Source of the DNA: Olsenella sp. kh2p3
Lineage (GTDB): Bacteria > Actinomycetota > Coriobacteriia > Coriobacteriales > Atopobiaceae
DNA length: 64,000 bases
Direction of reading: 5' to 3'
NCBI GenBank assembly: GCA_900119625.1
Contig: FPKD01000003.1
Span: 1 to 64,000 of the forward strand
A model generated the notes under the pieces. That model was not told the origin of the DNA. It saw only the letters and a program-made list of their open reading frames with translations, and did no database searches. Of the stretch, positions 1 through 8,582 are shown one piece after another (positions within the stretch are counted from its first letter, which is position 1; every line of letters begins with the position of its first letter). The position numbers and the translations under genes were made by a program.

Positions 1-224
1 ATGTCGAGGTGGCGCCAGGTGCGCTCGCGAGTGTCGTAGACGCCGCACCTCCGCCCGCACTCGGGGCACTCGACGGCCTGCCCCCTCACGTGAGCCACGC
101 GGACGTGGAGCTCGTCGGGGGCGCCGTCGCGCTCCTCGAACCAGACGTCGGAGACCTCCCACTCGGGGCCCAGTCCCATCGACCTCTCGAAGAGCCTCGC
201 GAGCATCCCGGCCTGCGCTTCCAT
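1..224 (-). mobile_element. ISL3-family transposase, N-terminal part (cut by window edge)
   Basis: Reading the minus strand from an ATG at 224 gives about 74 codons with no stop, running off the left edge. The protein begins MEAQAGMLARLFERSMGL and contains a zinc-finger-type CPECGRRC followed by GVYDTRERTWRHLD. That cysteine pattern plus the D-T-R-E-R-T-W-R-H-L-D string is the hallmark of the N-terminal zinc-binding region of ISL3 transposases, the DDE enzymes that move ISL3 elements. The rest of the gene lies outside the window. The right end of the element probably falls between 225 and about 300, next to the licD-like gene, but no target duplication could be checked. Confidence 0.85.
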
Positions 225-244
225 AGCCGCCTCCCCGGTGGGTT

Positions 245-1093
245 GTGTCCGGCATCCCCCTGCAGGGCAACATCCTACCGCCCGGAGGAGTCAGACGCAT
301 CACCGCAGGGATGCGCTACCCACCAGAAGTGACGATGAGCCAAATCTTTGACGTCTGCCATGCAGAGGGACTCGTTTGCATGCTCTACGCGGGGACGCTT
401 CTCGGGGCAGTTCGCCACCATGGATTCATTCCCTGGGACGATGACGTAGACCTTGTGATGCCTCGACCCGACTACGAACGCTTTGTCGAGGTCTTTTCGC
501 AAAGGACCTCGAAACCCTATCTCAAACCAACCTGGTACCGGGACCGCTCGTCAATCTACCCCTTCGTCAAGGTTGTGGACACGAGAACTGAAGTCATCGA
601 ACACTATGTAGACAATCGCTGGAGCCATACAGGCGTCTGGGTTGACGTGTTTCCACTTGACGGACTTGGCAAGGATGACCGACCCTTCGAGGAGTGCCTA
701 CGTCTGCGCAGAAAGTATGACTACCTCACGGCAAACGTCCATGCGGGGTCCTCCACCGGAGCTAAGATAGCCAAACGTGTGCTCAGAGCAATCATGCCCA
801 AGGATGACGTTTACGAGGTCGCACACAAGATGGATGACATCGCTCGCCAGACACCAATCGAGGAGGCCACAGAGATTGGACAGGTTGTCTGGACATTCGG
901 ACCGCGCGAGCGCATGCCGAAGACGCTCCTTGAAACCGCTCCGATCACCTTCGAGGGTGAGCTCTTCGATGCTCCGCGCGAGTATGACGCCTATCTCACG
1001 AGACTCTACGGCGACTACATGACACCTCCTCCTGAGGCCGATCGCATCCCCCATAACGTGGATGCGCGATGGCTCCAGAAGCCCGAAGACTAG
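245..1093 (+). CDS. LicD-family phosphotransferase, N-terminus short
   Basis: LicD proteins move phosphocholine or a similar group from a CDP-activated donor onto cell-surface glycans or teichoic acids. The nucleotidyltransferase signature is intact: AGTLLGAVRHHGFIPWDDD, with the metal-binding aspartates, followed by MPRPDYERF. The open frame runs back to 227. Possible starts are GTG 245, ATG 311 and ATG 335, none with a convincing Shine-Dalgarno sequence. Family members usually carry roughly 10-15 more residues before the AGTLLG motif than the ATG 335 form would. The ISL3 fragment lies directly upstream, so the original 5' end may have been removed by the insertion. The gene converges with the glycosyltransferase gene and overlaps its end by four bases. 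Function fits the neighbouring LicC/LicA genes; whether it is still expressed is unclear. Confidence 0.8.
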   Translation: MSGIPLQGNILPPGGVRRITAGMRYPPEVTMSQIFDVCHAEGLVCMLYAGTLLGAVRHHGFIPWDDDVDLVMPRPDYERFVEVFSQRTSKPYLKPTWYRDRSSIYPFVKVVDTRTEVIEHYVDNRWSHTGVWVDVFPLDGLGKDDRPFEECLRLRRKYDYLTANVHAGSSTGAKIAKRVLRAIMPKDDVYEVAHKMDDIARQTPIEEATEIGQVVWTFGPRERMPKTLLETAPITFEGELFDAPREYDAYLTRLYGDYMTPPPEADRIPHNVDARWLQKPED

Positions 1094-2238
1094 TCTCCAG
1101 ACGATTGTGCAAAGGCGTGCTCCAATGCCCGCACCGTCTGAGGCCAGGACAGGTCGCGCTCAACGTGTGCACGCAGTTTCAGCGAACGCTCGGGCGTCCA
1201 AGATGCTGAAACCCGTCGAATTCCATCAGCCATGGTTGCGGACTCGCGGTCGTTTGTAATGCATCCAAAGGTGTCGGCGCCCTGGCAAAGCACCTCCCGA
1301 GCGCCACCCACATCCGGCACCACGCAGGGAACGCCCCAGGCTCCCGCTTCGAGAAGCGACGTGCAAAATCCCTCGGAGCGTGTGGGAAGGCAGAAGACGT
1401 CTGTCTGCGAGAGCAGGGCAGAGAGATCCGCATGGCCTAGGTTTCCCACAAGGTGCGCATTCGCGGGGAGGTCTCGCTCGAGCTGGGGACGCAGAGCCCC
1501 CTCGCCCGCAAGGACGCAGGCGTACTTCTCGCCCAGCTGCCCCATTGCGGCCAGAAGGCGCTCGGGGCCCTTCTCGGGCGCAAGCCTGCCCACGAAAGCA
1601 ACGAGTGTCTTATCGTTTGGAATGCCAAGCTCGAAGCGGAAGTCCCTGCCAGACGATTCGCCCCGGAACGACGCCGCATCGATGGCGTTGGGAATGACCA
1701 GCGACGTCTTGATGCCAAAGGTCGAAAGCCATGCCGCGCTCTTCTCGCTGATGCCGGCAAAGGTAGCCCCCAGGCTCACGTCGCGGGCGGTCATGCGACG
1801 CTCCCACGCATGGGCGGCAGCATCAAGTGCACCGCTGCGCCCAAAGGTAAGCCACGCTGAGCCATGGTCGAGAAGCACCGCAGGAATGTCGTGCTCGCGA
1901 GCAAAGCGAAGACCGGTGACTGAAGTTCCGTAGAAACGGGTGTTCACAAGGACCCGGTCGACGCCGAGGCTGGATACGGCAGAGAGTAGAGAGCTCTCGC
2001 GTGAGCCGTGACGCGAAAGGGGAAGCCTTCCGCCCATGAGCTGGACACTGGGCAGGCGCACAATGCGTACGCCATCTTCCTGGGTCTCGACCTCCGGCGC
2101 ACCATCGCGGGCAGATGTCACCACGCACACCCTGTCCCCACCCAAGACGAGCTGGTGGGCAAGATTTGCGGTAAACGTCTCCACCCCTCCCACGTGGGGA
2201 AGGTACTGCGCAGAGAAGATGGCGTAGGTTCGTGACAT
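1090..2238 (-). CDS. GT4-family glycosyltransferase
   Basis: A 382-residue GT-B fold glycosyltransferase of family GT4, probably acting at the inner membrane face in building a surface glycan. The N-terminus FSAQYLPHVGGVETFTANLA is the typical acceptor-side glycine loop. The C-terminal half carries VAFVGRLAPEKGPERLL and the nucleotide-sugar motif RSEGFCTSLLEAGAWG, whose two glutamates form the E-x7-E pair. It is the last gene of the six-gene minus-strand operon, 9 bases after the LicC-like gene. It could supply the sugar that is later decorated by LicD. Sugar specificity cannot be read from sequence. Confidence 0.88.
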   Translation of the reverse strand: MSRTYAIFSAQYLPHVGGVETFTANLAHQLVLGGDRVCVVTSARDGAPEVETQEDGVRIVRLPSVQLMGGRLPLSRHGSRESSLLSAVSSLGVDRVLVNTRFYGTSVTGLRFAREHDIPAVLLDHGSAWLTFGRSGALDAAAHAWERRMTARDVSLGATFAGISEKSAAWLSTFGIKTSLVIPNAIDAASFRGESSGRDFRFELGIPNDKTLVAFVGRLAPEKGPERLLAAMGQLGEKYACVLAGEGALRPQLERDLPANAHLVGNLGHADLSALLSQTDVFCLPTRSEGFCTSLLEAGAWGVPCVVPDVGGAREVLCQGADTFGCITNDRESATMADGIRRVSASWTPERSLKLRAHVERDLSWPQTVRALEHAFAQSSGD

Positions 2239-2247
2239 GAACCCAGC

Positions 2248-3135
2248 TTAGCAGTCGTAGGCAGGGTCTATCGCCTCAAGCTCGCGGAACGAGTCAATCT
2301 CCGTCACGTCCGCAAGAGAGCACTCGCGAGCGTAGACCTTGTACTTGTCGGCAAAGTAGGTAAGGGGAGTCTCGTCCCAGAAGCGCTCCTTGCCGCCAGG
2401 CATCGCGAACGTTGCAGGGATGTCCTCAGCGAGCTTTGCGCCGTCCTCGGGCGTCCAGTACGAGATGCCAACCATCTGCCAGACCCCACCATCGCCGCCA
2501 ATGCCAAGGTGGTTAATCATGCCGTTCTTTACCTTGAAGCACCAGTCATCGGAGCGCTCCATGGGAATTCCCAGGTAGTTCGAACGGTCCTGGTAGCGAG
2601 TGATGAGATTGGGGTTTCTCAGGAGAAGGTCAGACTCAAAGACGTAGGCGCTCTGGAGAAGGTCCTTGGCAGCAACCATGCTCGAGATGTTGTTCGCCTC
2701 GTTGTAGAGGGGGTTCTCGATGAACTTTATGGTGGGGTACTTGTAGAGGAGCTGGTCGAACTGCTCGCCAAGATAGCCCCTCACCACGTACACCTCGGTG
2801 ATTCCCGCTGCGTAGACGGCGTCGAGGATGGTGTCGATGATGCGCTTGCCGCCAACGCGAACCAGCGGCTTGGGCGTGTTGAGCGTGATGGGCACCATTC
2901 GAGAGCCAAAGCCCGCGGCAATGAGCACCGCACGCTTGGCACGGAAGGGCTCAAGGGCATCCAGGCCCTCATCAGTCACCCGCCTTTCGGAAACATAGCC
3001 GAGGTCGGAAAGCGTAGAGATAGTCTCGTTCACGCTCCCCACTGACATCTTTGTCTGTGCCGCCACGGCACGCTGGGTAAGCGGCGCAGGAGCCGTGGCC
3101 ATGGTCGAGAGAACGAGAAACTCCTTGTGCGTCAT
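2248..3135 (-). CDS. Winged-helix + LicC-like cytidylyltransferase
   Basis: A 295-residue two-domain protein. Residues 1-60 look like a MarR-type winged helix (LTQRAVAAQTKMSVGSVNET as the helix-turn-helix, then SDLGYVSERRVTDEGL as the wing). From about residue 68 there is a sugar/phospholipid-head nucleotidyltransferase of the LicC type: VLIAAGFGSRM is the NTP-binding loop, TPKPLVRVGGKRIID follows, and the downstream NPLYNEANNISSM resembles the Asn-rich segment of LicC. LicC makes CDP-choline from CTP and phosphocholine; the related PntC activates 2-aminoethylphosphonate. Unlike the paralogue at 6754-8565 there is no kinase domain, so its substrate must arrive already carrying a phosphate or phosphonate. 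It lies between the permease and GT genes in one operon. Confidence 0.82.
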   Translation of the reverse strand: MTHKEFLVLSTMATAPAPLTQRAVAAQTKMSVGSVNETISTLSDLGYVSERRVTDEGLDALEPFRAKRAVLIAAGFGSRMVPITLNTPKPLVRVGGKRIIDTILDAVYAAGITEVYVVRGYLGEQFDQLLYKYPTIKFIENPLYNEANNISSMVAAKDLLQSAYVFESDLLLRNPNLITRYQDRSNYLGIPMERSDDWCFKVKNGMINHLGIGGDGGVWQMVGISYWTPEDGAKLAEDIPATFAMPGGKERFWDETPLTYFADKYKVYARECSLADVTEIDSFRELEAIDPAYDC

Positions 3136-3159
3136 AGCTAAAGTACCTCCACTTGGTTA

Positions 3160-4758
3160 CTAGATGGCTGTCTGTTGGGCATGGCGGCAGCGCTTGACGA
3201 AAGCCACGACCGCCTTCTCAACAACATTTGTGAAAAGGATGAGAACAGCAACAAAGGCAGAGCACTCCACCAGGCGCTGGGCATCGAGGTCGGTCACCAG
3301 GAGCGCGAGCGGCATGTCAAGCGTGGTTGAAAGGAAGGAGACCGCAGAGATGGTCACCATGCAGTTGACGAAAAAGAACGAGAACATCTCGGCGATGGTG
3401 TCGGCAGTCGCCGGGACAAGGACGTCCAAAACGATGCGCGCGCGTCCCACGCCCATGGTCTGGCCAACCGCCTCAAGGTTTTTGTTCACCTTGGAGAGCG
3501 AGTTGTAGGCCATAAGATACGGGGACGCGATGAAGTGCACCAGGTTCACCAGAATGAGGATGGCAAACGTCCCATAGATGGGGGACCCCTTAAACGCAAG
3601 GGAAAAGGAGAGGCCCAGGACAATGCCCGGAACGGCGAGCGTAGTCACCGATGCCAAGTGAAGAAGACGAGCAGAAACTCCACCGACGCGTGCCGTGATG
3701 TAGGCAACGAGATACGCGACGATGGTCCCCAAGATAGACACCACGAGCGCTATGAAAAGCGAGTTCACCCAGTATGAACCCGCCCCCATGGTGAACGCGC
3801 GCCCCACGTTTGCAAGGGTTGGCGTGAAATCGAGGGGGTACTTCGTCACAAACGAGACCATGCAGAAGGTTGCGATGGGGAGCAGCAAGGCAAGAGTCAC
3901 CAGTACCGCGGCGACATAACCCAAAGCATCTCTAACGGGCCTCCGCTTATTCTCGAATCCACGAGACACGTAACGTGCGCTAGCGTTATCCCGTGCCAGC
4001 ACGTCGACGAGAAAATCGATGACTGCGGGGACGAGCAGGACAAATCCGATGGCGGCGCCGGTGTCAAAGTCGAGAAGCCCCACCGCGTTCTGGTACATGA
4101 GCACGGGAAGCGTCGTAACCTTGCCGCCCACCATGAGCGGTACGCCGTAGTCGGTAATTACTAGTGCGAAGGTCGCGAATACAGCGGATACAAGCGGCTT
4201 TCTCAAAAACGGAAGCGTGATGTGCGCAAACTGGCTGCCCTTGGGAATGCCCAATACATCGGCGGCCTGATAGGGCGTGGCGTCCTCATAGCGCATCACG
4301 TCGTAGAGCATGAGGAAAGCCGGTGGAAACGAATAGAGAAACGAGCCCATCACGATGCCCGGATAGCCGTAAATCGACCACGAGCCATGCAAGAGATTCG
4401 TGAGTATGCCGTTTGACCCCAGGAGATACACCAGGCTCATGCCGTGAGCCAGCGAGGGGACAAGCATGGGAACCGTGAGCAGACCGGCAAAGACGCCCTT
4501 TCCATGTATCGCGGTCCTGCAGAGCACCCACGACATTAGGAGCGCCGCAAGCACAGAGATGACCGTGGTGAGGGCTGCCACTACAAGGGAGTTGACGCAG
4601 GCGGTTGCAAAAGCCGGGGTCCCAAAGACCTCCCGCACCTGTGGGTCTGCCAGGCGGGAGAACATCCCAACGAGGGGGAATGCCACAGCAAGCAGGAAGA
4701 ATAGAAGAAGTGCAATCTCGAGGACCCTCGTGCCGCGTGAGGTGTTGTAGCGAGTCAT
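3160..4758 (-). CDS. ABC transporter permease, two fused BPD domains
   Basis: A 532-residue membrane protein with about twelve hydrophobic segments and two copies of the binding-protein-dependent permease domain. Each copy has an EAA-type loop for the ATPase: YQAADVLGIPKGSQFAHITL in the first half and LEAVGQTMGVGRARIVLDV in the second. Single-chain double permeases are typical of the iron(III)/thiamine/2-aminoethylphosphonate branch of importers (FbpB, ThiP, PhnU-like). The start overlaps the stop of the ATPase gene by four bases, so the two are translationally coupled. Given the LicC/LicA neighbours, choline, a phospho-choline compound or an aminophosphonate are more likely cargoes than iron, but this is inference. 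Confidence 0.87.
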   Translation of the reverse strand: MTRYNTSRGTRVLEIALLLFFLLAVAFPLVGMFSRLADPQVREVFGTPAFATACVNSLVVAALTTVISVLAALLMSWVLCRTAIHGKGVFAGLLTVPMLVPSLAHGMSLVYLLGSNGILTNLLHGSWSIYGYPGIVMGSFLYSFPPAFLMLYDVMRYEDATPYQAADVLGIPKGSQFAHITLPFLRKPLVSAVFATFALVITDYGVPLMVGGKVTTLPVLMYQNAVGLLDFDTGAAIGFVLLVPAVIDFLVDVLARDNASARYVSRGFENKRRPVRDALGYVAAVLVTLALLLPIATFCMVSFVTKYPLDFTPTLANVGRAFTMGAGSYWVNSLFIALVVSILGTIVAYLVAYITARVGGVSARLLHLASVTTLAVPGIVLGLSFSLAFKGSPIYGTFAILILVNLVHFIASPYLMAYNSLSKVNKNLEAVGQTMGVGRARIVLDVLVPATADTIAEMFSFFFVNCMVTISAVSFLSTTLDMPLALLVTDLDAQRLVECSAFVAVLILFTNVVEKAVVAFVKRCRHAQQTAI

Positions 4759-5558
4759 TCCGCCTCCTCCCTCAACGGCGAGGCGAACCTCGCGAGCGAG
4801 TCATACTTGGCCTTGAGGTTGCTCACCACAAAGTCACGAACATAGTCATCGGCAGGGTCCTCGACGATCCTCAACGGTTCGTCAAGCTGGTGGATGGAAC
4901 CCTCCCCCATCACCATGACGCGGTCTGCCAGCGCAAAAGCCTCCTCCTGGTCATGAGTGATAAAGACCATCGTGGTCCCGTGGTCTCGCTGGATTATCTT
5001 GAGCTGCGAGCGCAGCGCCAGTCGTGCGTCCGCATCGAGCCCGCTCGTAGGCTCGTCAAAGAGGATGACCTCGGGGCTCAGCGCAAGCGTTCGCGCAATG
5101 GACACGCGCTGCATTTGGCCGCCAGAGAGTCCCGCAACTGGCTTGTTTGCATAGTCGGCCATGCCAAGGCTCGCGAGCGCCTCGAGCGCGATCTTGGTAC
5201 GGCGCTCGCGTCTGGTTGGGTCGAAGCGCAACGCATACTCAACGTTTCCCAGCACGGTCATGTTCTCGAAGAGCGCATAGTCCTGAAAGACTATCCCCAT
5301 GTGACGCTTGCTTGGAGCAGCGTCCGTGATGTCTTTGCCGTCGAGGAGAACGCAGCCTGCGTCAGGGTGCTCAAGACCAATGAGAATGCGCAGGATGGTC
5401 GACTTTCCGCAGCCCGAAGGCCCCAGAATCGAGAGGAACTCTCCCCGTAGCACGTCGAAACTTATTCCATGGAGCACCTCGCGGCCGTCGAAGGACTTTG
5501 TAATGCCTTGGGCGGAGAGTTTTGGCGCTGCGTTTGAATCGGTATTCTGTCCAGTCAT
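4755..5558 (-). CDS. ABC transporter ATP-binding protein
   Basis: An ABC ATPase of about 267 residues driving the import system. Walker A is GPSGCGKST, the Q-loop is VFQDYALFENMTV, the signature is LSGGQMQRVSIARTL, Walker B is VILFDEPTSGLD and the switch histidine is in FITHDQEEA. The layout matches the polyamine/iron/phosphonate (PotA/FbpC/PhnT) subgroup, though the short C-terminus lacks a full TOBE regulatory domain. I chose ATG 5558 (MTGQNT); an in-frame ATG at 5576 would overlap the binding-protein gene by 13 bases and cannot be excluded. Downstream it overlaps the permease start. Confidence 0.9.
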   Translation of the reverse strand: MTGQNTDSNAAPKLSAQGITKSFDGREVLHGISFDVLRGEFLSILGPSGCGKSTILRILIGLEHPDAGCVLLDGKDITDAAPSKRHMGIVFQDYALFENMTVLGNVEYALRFDPTRRERRTKIALEALASLGMADYANKPVAGLSGGQMQRVSIARTLALSPEVILFDEPTSGLDADARLALRSQLKIIQRDHGTTMVFITHDQEEAFALADRVMVMGEGSIHQLDEPLRIVEDPADDYVRDFVVSNLKAKYDSLARFASPLREEAE

Positions 5559-5563
5559 CGCAA

Positions 5564-6595
5564 TCAGTGGCTCCATCTCTCCAGCAGACGCATCTTCTCG
5601 TCCACATCGGTGATGCCGGTCATATCGGCATAAATGATGTCCTTCGGGTAGTTGGGAATCTCGGGCGTCACGCCTACCAGGACCTGATCGGGCACATATG
5701 TCTCGTTATCAATTCGTACGCCCTCGGTGCAGAGCCACCCAAAGACGTCGTGGACCGCCTGGCGGTTTCCTCGTCCTTGGATGATTCCCGAACCGTAGAC
5801 ATCCCAAGGAGACCCCTCCTGAAAGAAGTGAACGGAAAGCGGGGCACCGTCGTTAATCTCGGAAACCGCATGGTAGGTCATGCCAAACCCCACGCCCGCC
5901 TCGCCTTGTACCAGCGCATTAACGGGACCGGAGCCCGACGAGGTGAACTGGTAGACGTTCTCCGCCAGCGCATCGAAGTAGTCGAATGCGGCGTCCTCGC
6001 CCCACGCGTTGACGAGGCTCTTTAGGAAGTTGTAACCCGTGCCCGAGGTCTTGGGGTTAGGCATACAAACCACACCGGCGTACACAGGATCAAGAAGATC
6101 CTGGTACGAGGTGGGAGTAGGTATGCCACGCTCCGAGAGAACGTCATCATTCGTGGCAATGCAAGCGCTCTCGCGGGAGAAGGGAAAGTAGCGGTCATCC
6201 GGATCGCGAAGGTCCTCGCAGAAAATTGATTCGTCAAAATCAGAAAGGACTTCAAGGCTGTCGGATACCTGGTTGATGTAGCCGCCCTCGAGGTCCATCA
6301 CTATGTCCGCCTCCGTTGAGGCGCCCTCCATGCGTAGTCGGGCGGCACAGTTTCCCGTGGTAATGTAGTGCATGCGGATGTCGTAGGATGGAAAAACCTC
6401 ACGCAGGGCGGTCATCTGTGTCTCGTTGCGAATGCCTTCGCCACACGAGTAGATAACAACCGAGTTGCTCGATGTCCCTCCCGCGCCCGCCATGGCTCCT
6501 AGACCAAGGCAAGCGATGGTGCCACCGGTCAGCGCAAGGAAACCCCTACGAGAGATTCCCGGGGTAGCGTTGCCTTTGTGAACGCGTCCCGCCAT
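5564..6595 (-). CDS. Tat-exported extracellular solute-binding protein
   Basis: A 343-residue binding protein of the iron/aminoethylphosphonate/polyamine type (type 2 periplasmic-binding fold). The N-terminus has a twin-arginine signal, ISRRGFLALTGG at residues 14-25, followed by a hydrophobic stretch, so it is exported folded through Tat. The mature part starts VVIYSCGEGIRNETQ, and PNPKTSGTGYNFL is a conserved loop of this family. There is no lipobox cysteine right after the signal, so anchoring may rely on an uncleaved signal. First transporter gene after the LicA-LicC fusion gene, with its own 158-base upstream gap. Cargo unknown; the context suggests choline or an aminophosphonate. Confidence 0.85.
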   Translation of the reverse strand: MAGRVHKGNATPGISRRGFLALTGGTIACLGLGAMAGAGGTSSNSVVIYSCGEGIRNETQMTALREVFPSYDIRMHYITTGNCAARLRMEGASTEADIVMDLEGGYINQVSDSLEVLSDFDESIFCEDLRDPDDRYFPFSRESACIATNDDVLSERGIPTPTSYQDLLDPVYAGVVCMPNPKTSGTGYNFLKSLVNAWGEDAAFDYFDALAENVYQFTSSGSGPVNALVQGEAGVGFGMTYHAVSEINDGAPLSVHFFQEGSPWDVYGSGIIQGRGNRQAVHDVFGWLCTEGVRIDNETYVPDQVLVGVTPEIPNYPKDIIYADMTGITDVDEKMRLLERWSH

Positions 6596-6613
6596 ACTGC
6601 CACCGCCAAGCGT

Positions 6614-6660
6614 TTGTCATGAACACATCAACTGCATGTAAGGAAGTTGTCATGTTCATA
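6614..6660. promoter_or_regulatory. Possible operator in gap before binding-protein gene
   Basis: In the 158-base gap between the fusion gene and the binding-protein gene, TTGTCATG occurs twice on the plus strand (6614-6621 and 6647-6654), 33 bases apart (three helical turns). The flanks TCATGAACA and TGTTCAT also face each other as an imperfect inverted repeat. This may be a regulatory site controlling transporter expression separately from the upstream fusion gene. No clear -35/-10 pair was identified. Confidence 0.35.
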
Positions 6661-6753
6661 CTACACGCATGCGCGAGGAGCATGAACGGCATATGCAAAA
6701 AAGGACACAAGATGCCTGGGCTTTTGCGAGCTGCCCCGCAGTCGTAGGGACAG

Positions 6754-8565
6754 TTACGAAGCCTCACGCTCGCCTCTTGGCTCGACGCCCTCGTACCAGG
6801 AGAGCACGCGGTCCACGTTGTCCTGCGCGTAGCGGTAGTAGATGAGAAGCCACTCGCCTACGTTGTCACCCTCGGCTTCCTTCTCGAGGGACCACACATA
6901 CCAGCACCAGCCCGCAAAGACCACATAGCTCCAGAAGTGGCGACGCTCGCGGATGGTTGGCGTGCGTCCAAAGTAGTCGCGCAGGGCTTCCTCTGCCTCC
7001 GCATTGGAGAGCTCGCAGCACACCGCAAAGGTGCCATAGTCGCTTGCCTCGTCAGACATGCCCGCGTACTCCCAGTCGATGAGGCTGTACTCGTCCTGCT
7101 CGTCGATAAGGAAGTTGAGGTAGAAGAAGTCATTGTGCGAGACGCAGCGCGGGAATCCGTCCTTCTCAGCAAGCTCTTTGAGCTGCAGGACCTTCTCTTT
7201 GAGCTCGTTGTACCCCGGGATTTCGATGGGCCCGCGCTCTGCGAGGAGCCTCTCGTACCCAAGGCCCTCCTCGACAAAGTCAAAGCTTCGGCTGAGCGTG
7301 GCGCCGCTCTCGTGAAGCTTGCGGCACATCTCCATGGCGCGTTTAAGCTGCACGTGGTCATGCGGGTCAAGGGGACGGGCGTTGCTCACAAACCGCGAGA
7401 TCTTCCATCCCTGTCGCTGGTCCTCGTAGATGAAGGTGTTGTCGAGCCCAAGGTCACGCGCGAGGCGAAGCCCCGCCTCCTCGGCAGCGCGGTCGACCAT
7501 CTTCTCGGTGCCAAGGCCAGGATGACGGTACACGTACTCCCGCTCGTCCGCGCCTTCGCCCACCGAGAAGTGGCACGAGAGGTTGGTGAGGCCCTGCTTC
7601 AAGGGATAGAAGCTGTGGATCTGAGACTTCTCGCATCCAAGGACCGAGACGATGTTTTCAAAGATGTTAGAGTCAACGTTCTCGATGAAGGCAGGGTCAA
7701 AGCCACTCACCTGATCGAGGGTGTCAAACTCATGGATTGATGCGCCGGGGTAGTGACGCGCAACCATGCGCAGCTCATTCGTGTGGGACCGGAATATATC
7801 CTCCCAGAGCATGTCTGCGGTCTCGAGCTTGCGCACGGCAGCATCCAAGATGGGAACGAACGCCGTGGAGAAAGCCCGGTCGAAATAGGCATGTCCGAGC
7901 ATCGTCCAAGCGTCAGCGCCACCCACGCTCACCTCGGTGATTCGCCCACCCGAGCCTGTAGCCACGCACCACTCGTCTGTATGACCACTCACATATTGCG
8001 TGGCGTAATAGGCCTCGTAGACGTAGTGCTCGAAGGGGTTCTCCTCGAAGTAGTCATCCGACGAGCACACGTAGGTGTTGTCCAGGCGATCTCGCACAAG
8101 CCAGAGCGTGTAGTTGTTGTTCCTCGTGGCGTACTGTGGGTTTACCTTGATATGAACGCCAAACTTGCTTGCAAGGTAGAAGAAGTACTCCTTCTTATAG
8201 CCAACCACAACGGTAATGTCAGTGACGCCCGCCTCTTGGAGCTGGCGAATCTGGCGCTCGATAAGGACCTCGCCGCGAACTCGGAGGAGGCCCTTGGGCT
8301 TCTCGTAGGAGATGGGGGCAAGGCGAGAGGAGAGGCCAGCGGCCATGATGATGGCGTTTCCCACCTCGTAGGGCTTGAGCGACTTAAGGCCATCGATGCT
8401 AAGAAGCCCGTCCTCGACTAGGCCTGCCTCCTCGGCATCGTGAAGCACTGCATTTACGGTTCCAAGGGAGAGGCCCGAAGCGGCACTGAGCTGACGTTGG
8501 GTCATACGAACATCAGACTGCGCAAGGGCAACAAGAACTTTGAACATGCTTCTTGAAAGTGCCAT
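6754..8565 (-). CDS. Winged-helix + LicC cytidylyltransferase + LicA-type kinase fusion
   Basis: A 603-residue three-domain protein. Residues 1-62 form a winged helix (MTQRQLSAASGLSLGTVNAV is the helix-turn-helix). Residues 70 to about 290 are a LicC-like cytidylyltransferase: AIIMAAGLSSRLAPISYEKP loop, GYKKEYFFYLASKFGVHI and the NPQYATRNNNYTLWL segment as in LicC. Residues about 310-590 are a choline-kinase/aminoglycoside-phosphotransferase fold with the catalytic SHNDFFYLNFL near residue 475 and the metal-binding DWE near 494. One chain could thus phosphorylate choline and activate it to CDP-choline; in Haemophilus and pneumococcus these steps are separate LicA and LicC proteins. The DNA-binding-like N-terminus suggests it may also regulate its own operon. 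First gene of the operon. Confidence 0.85.
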   Translation of the reverse strand: MALSRSMFKVLVALAQSDVRMTQRQLSAASGLSLGTVNAVLHDAEEAGLVEDGLLSIDGLKSLKPYEVGNAIIMAAGLSSRLAPISYEKPKGLLRVRGEVLIERQIRQLQEAGVTDITVVVGYKKEYFFYLASKFGVHIKVNPQYATRNNNYTLWLVRDRLDNTYVCSSDDYFEENPFEHYVYEAYYATQYVSGHTDEWCVATGSGGRITEVSVGGADAWTMLGHAYFDRAFSTAFVPILDAAVRKLETADMLWEDIFRSHTNELRMVARHYPGASIHEFDTLDQVSGFDPAFIENVDSNIFENIVSVLGCEKSQIHSFYPLKQGLTNLSCHFSVGEGADEREYVYRHPGLGTEKMVDRAAEEAGLRLARDLGLDNTFIYEDQRQGWKISRFVSNARPLDPHDHVQLKRAMEMCRKLHESGATLSRSFDFVEEGLGYERLLAERGPIEIPGYNELKEKVLQLKELAEKDGFPRCVSHNDFFYLNFLIDEQDEYSLIDWEYAGMSDEASDYGTFAVCCELSNAEAEEALRDYFGRTPTIRERRHFWSYVVFAGWCWYVWSLEKEAEGDNVGEWLLIYYRYAQDNVDRVLSWYEGVEPRGEREAS

Positions 8566-8582
8566 ACGACCTCCGACACCTG

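Noticed and set aside
9-332. Plus-strand frame at the left edge
   Set aside because: Shadow of the minus-strand ISL3 transposase, which shows a clear zinc-finger motif.
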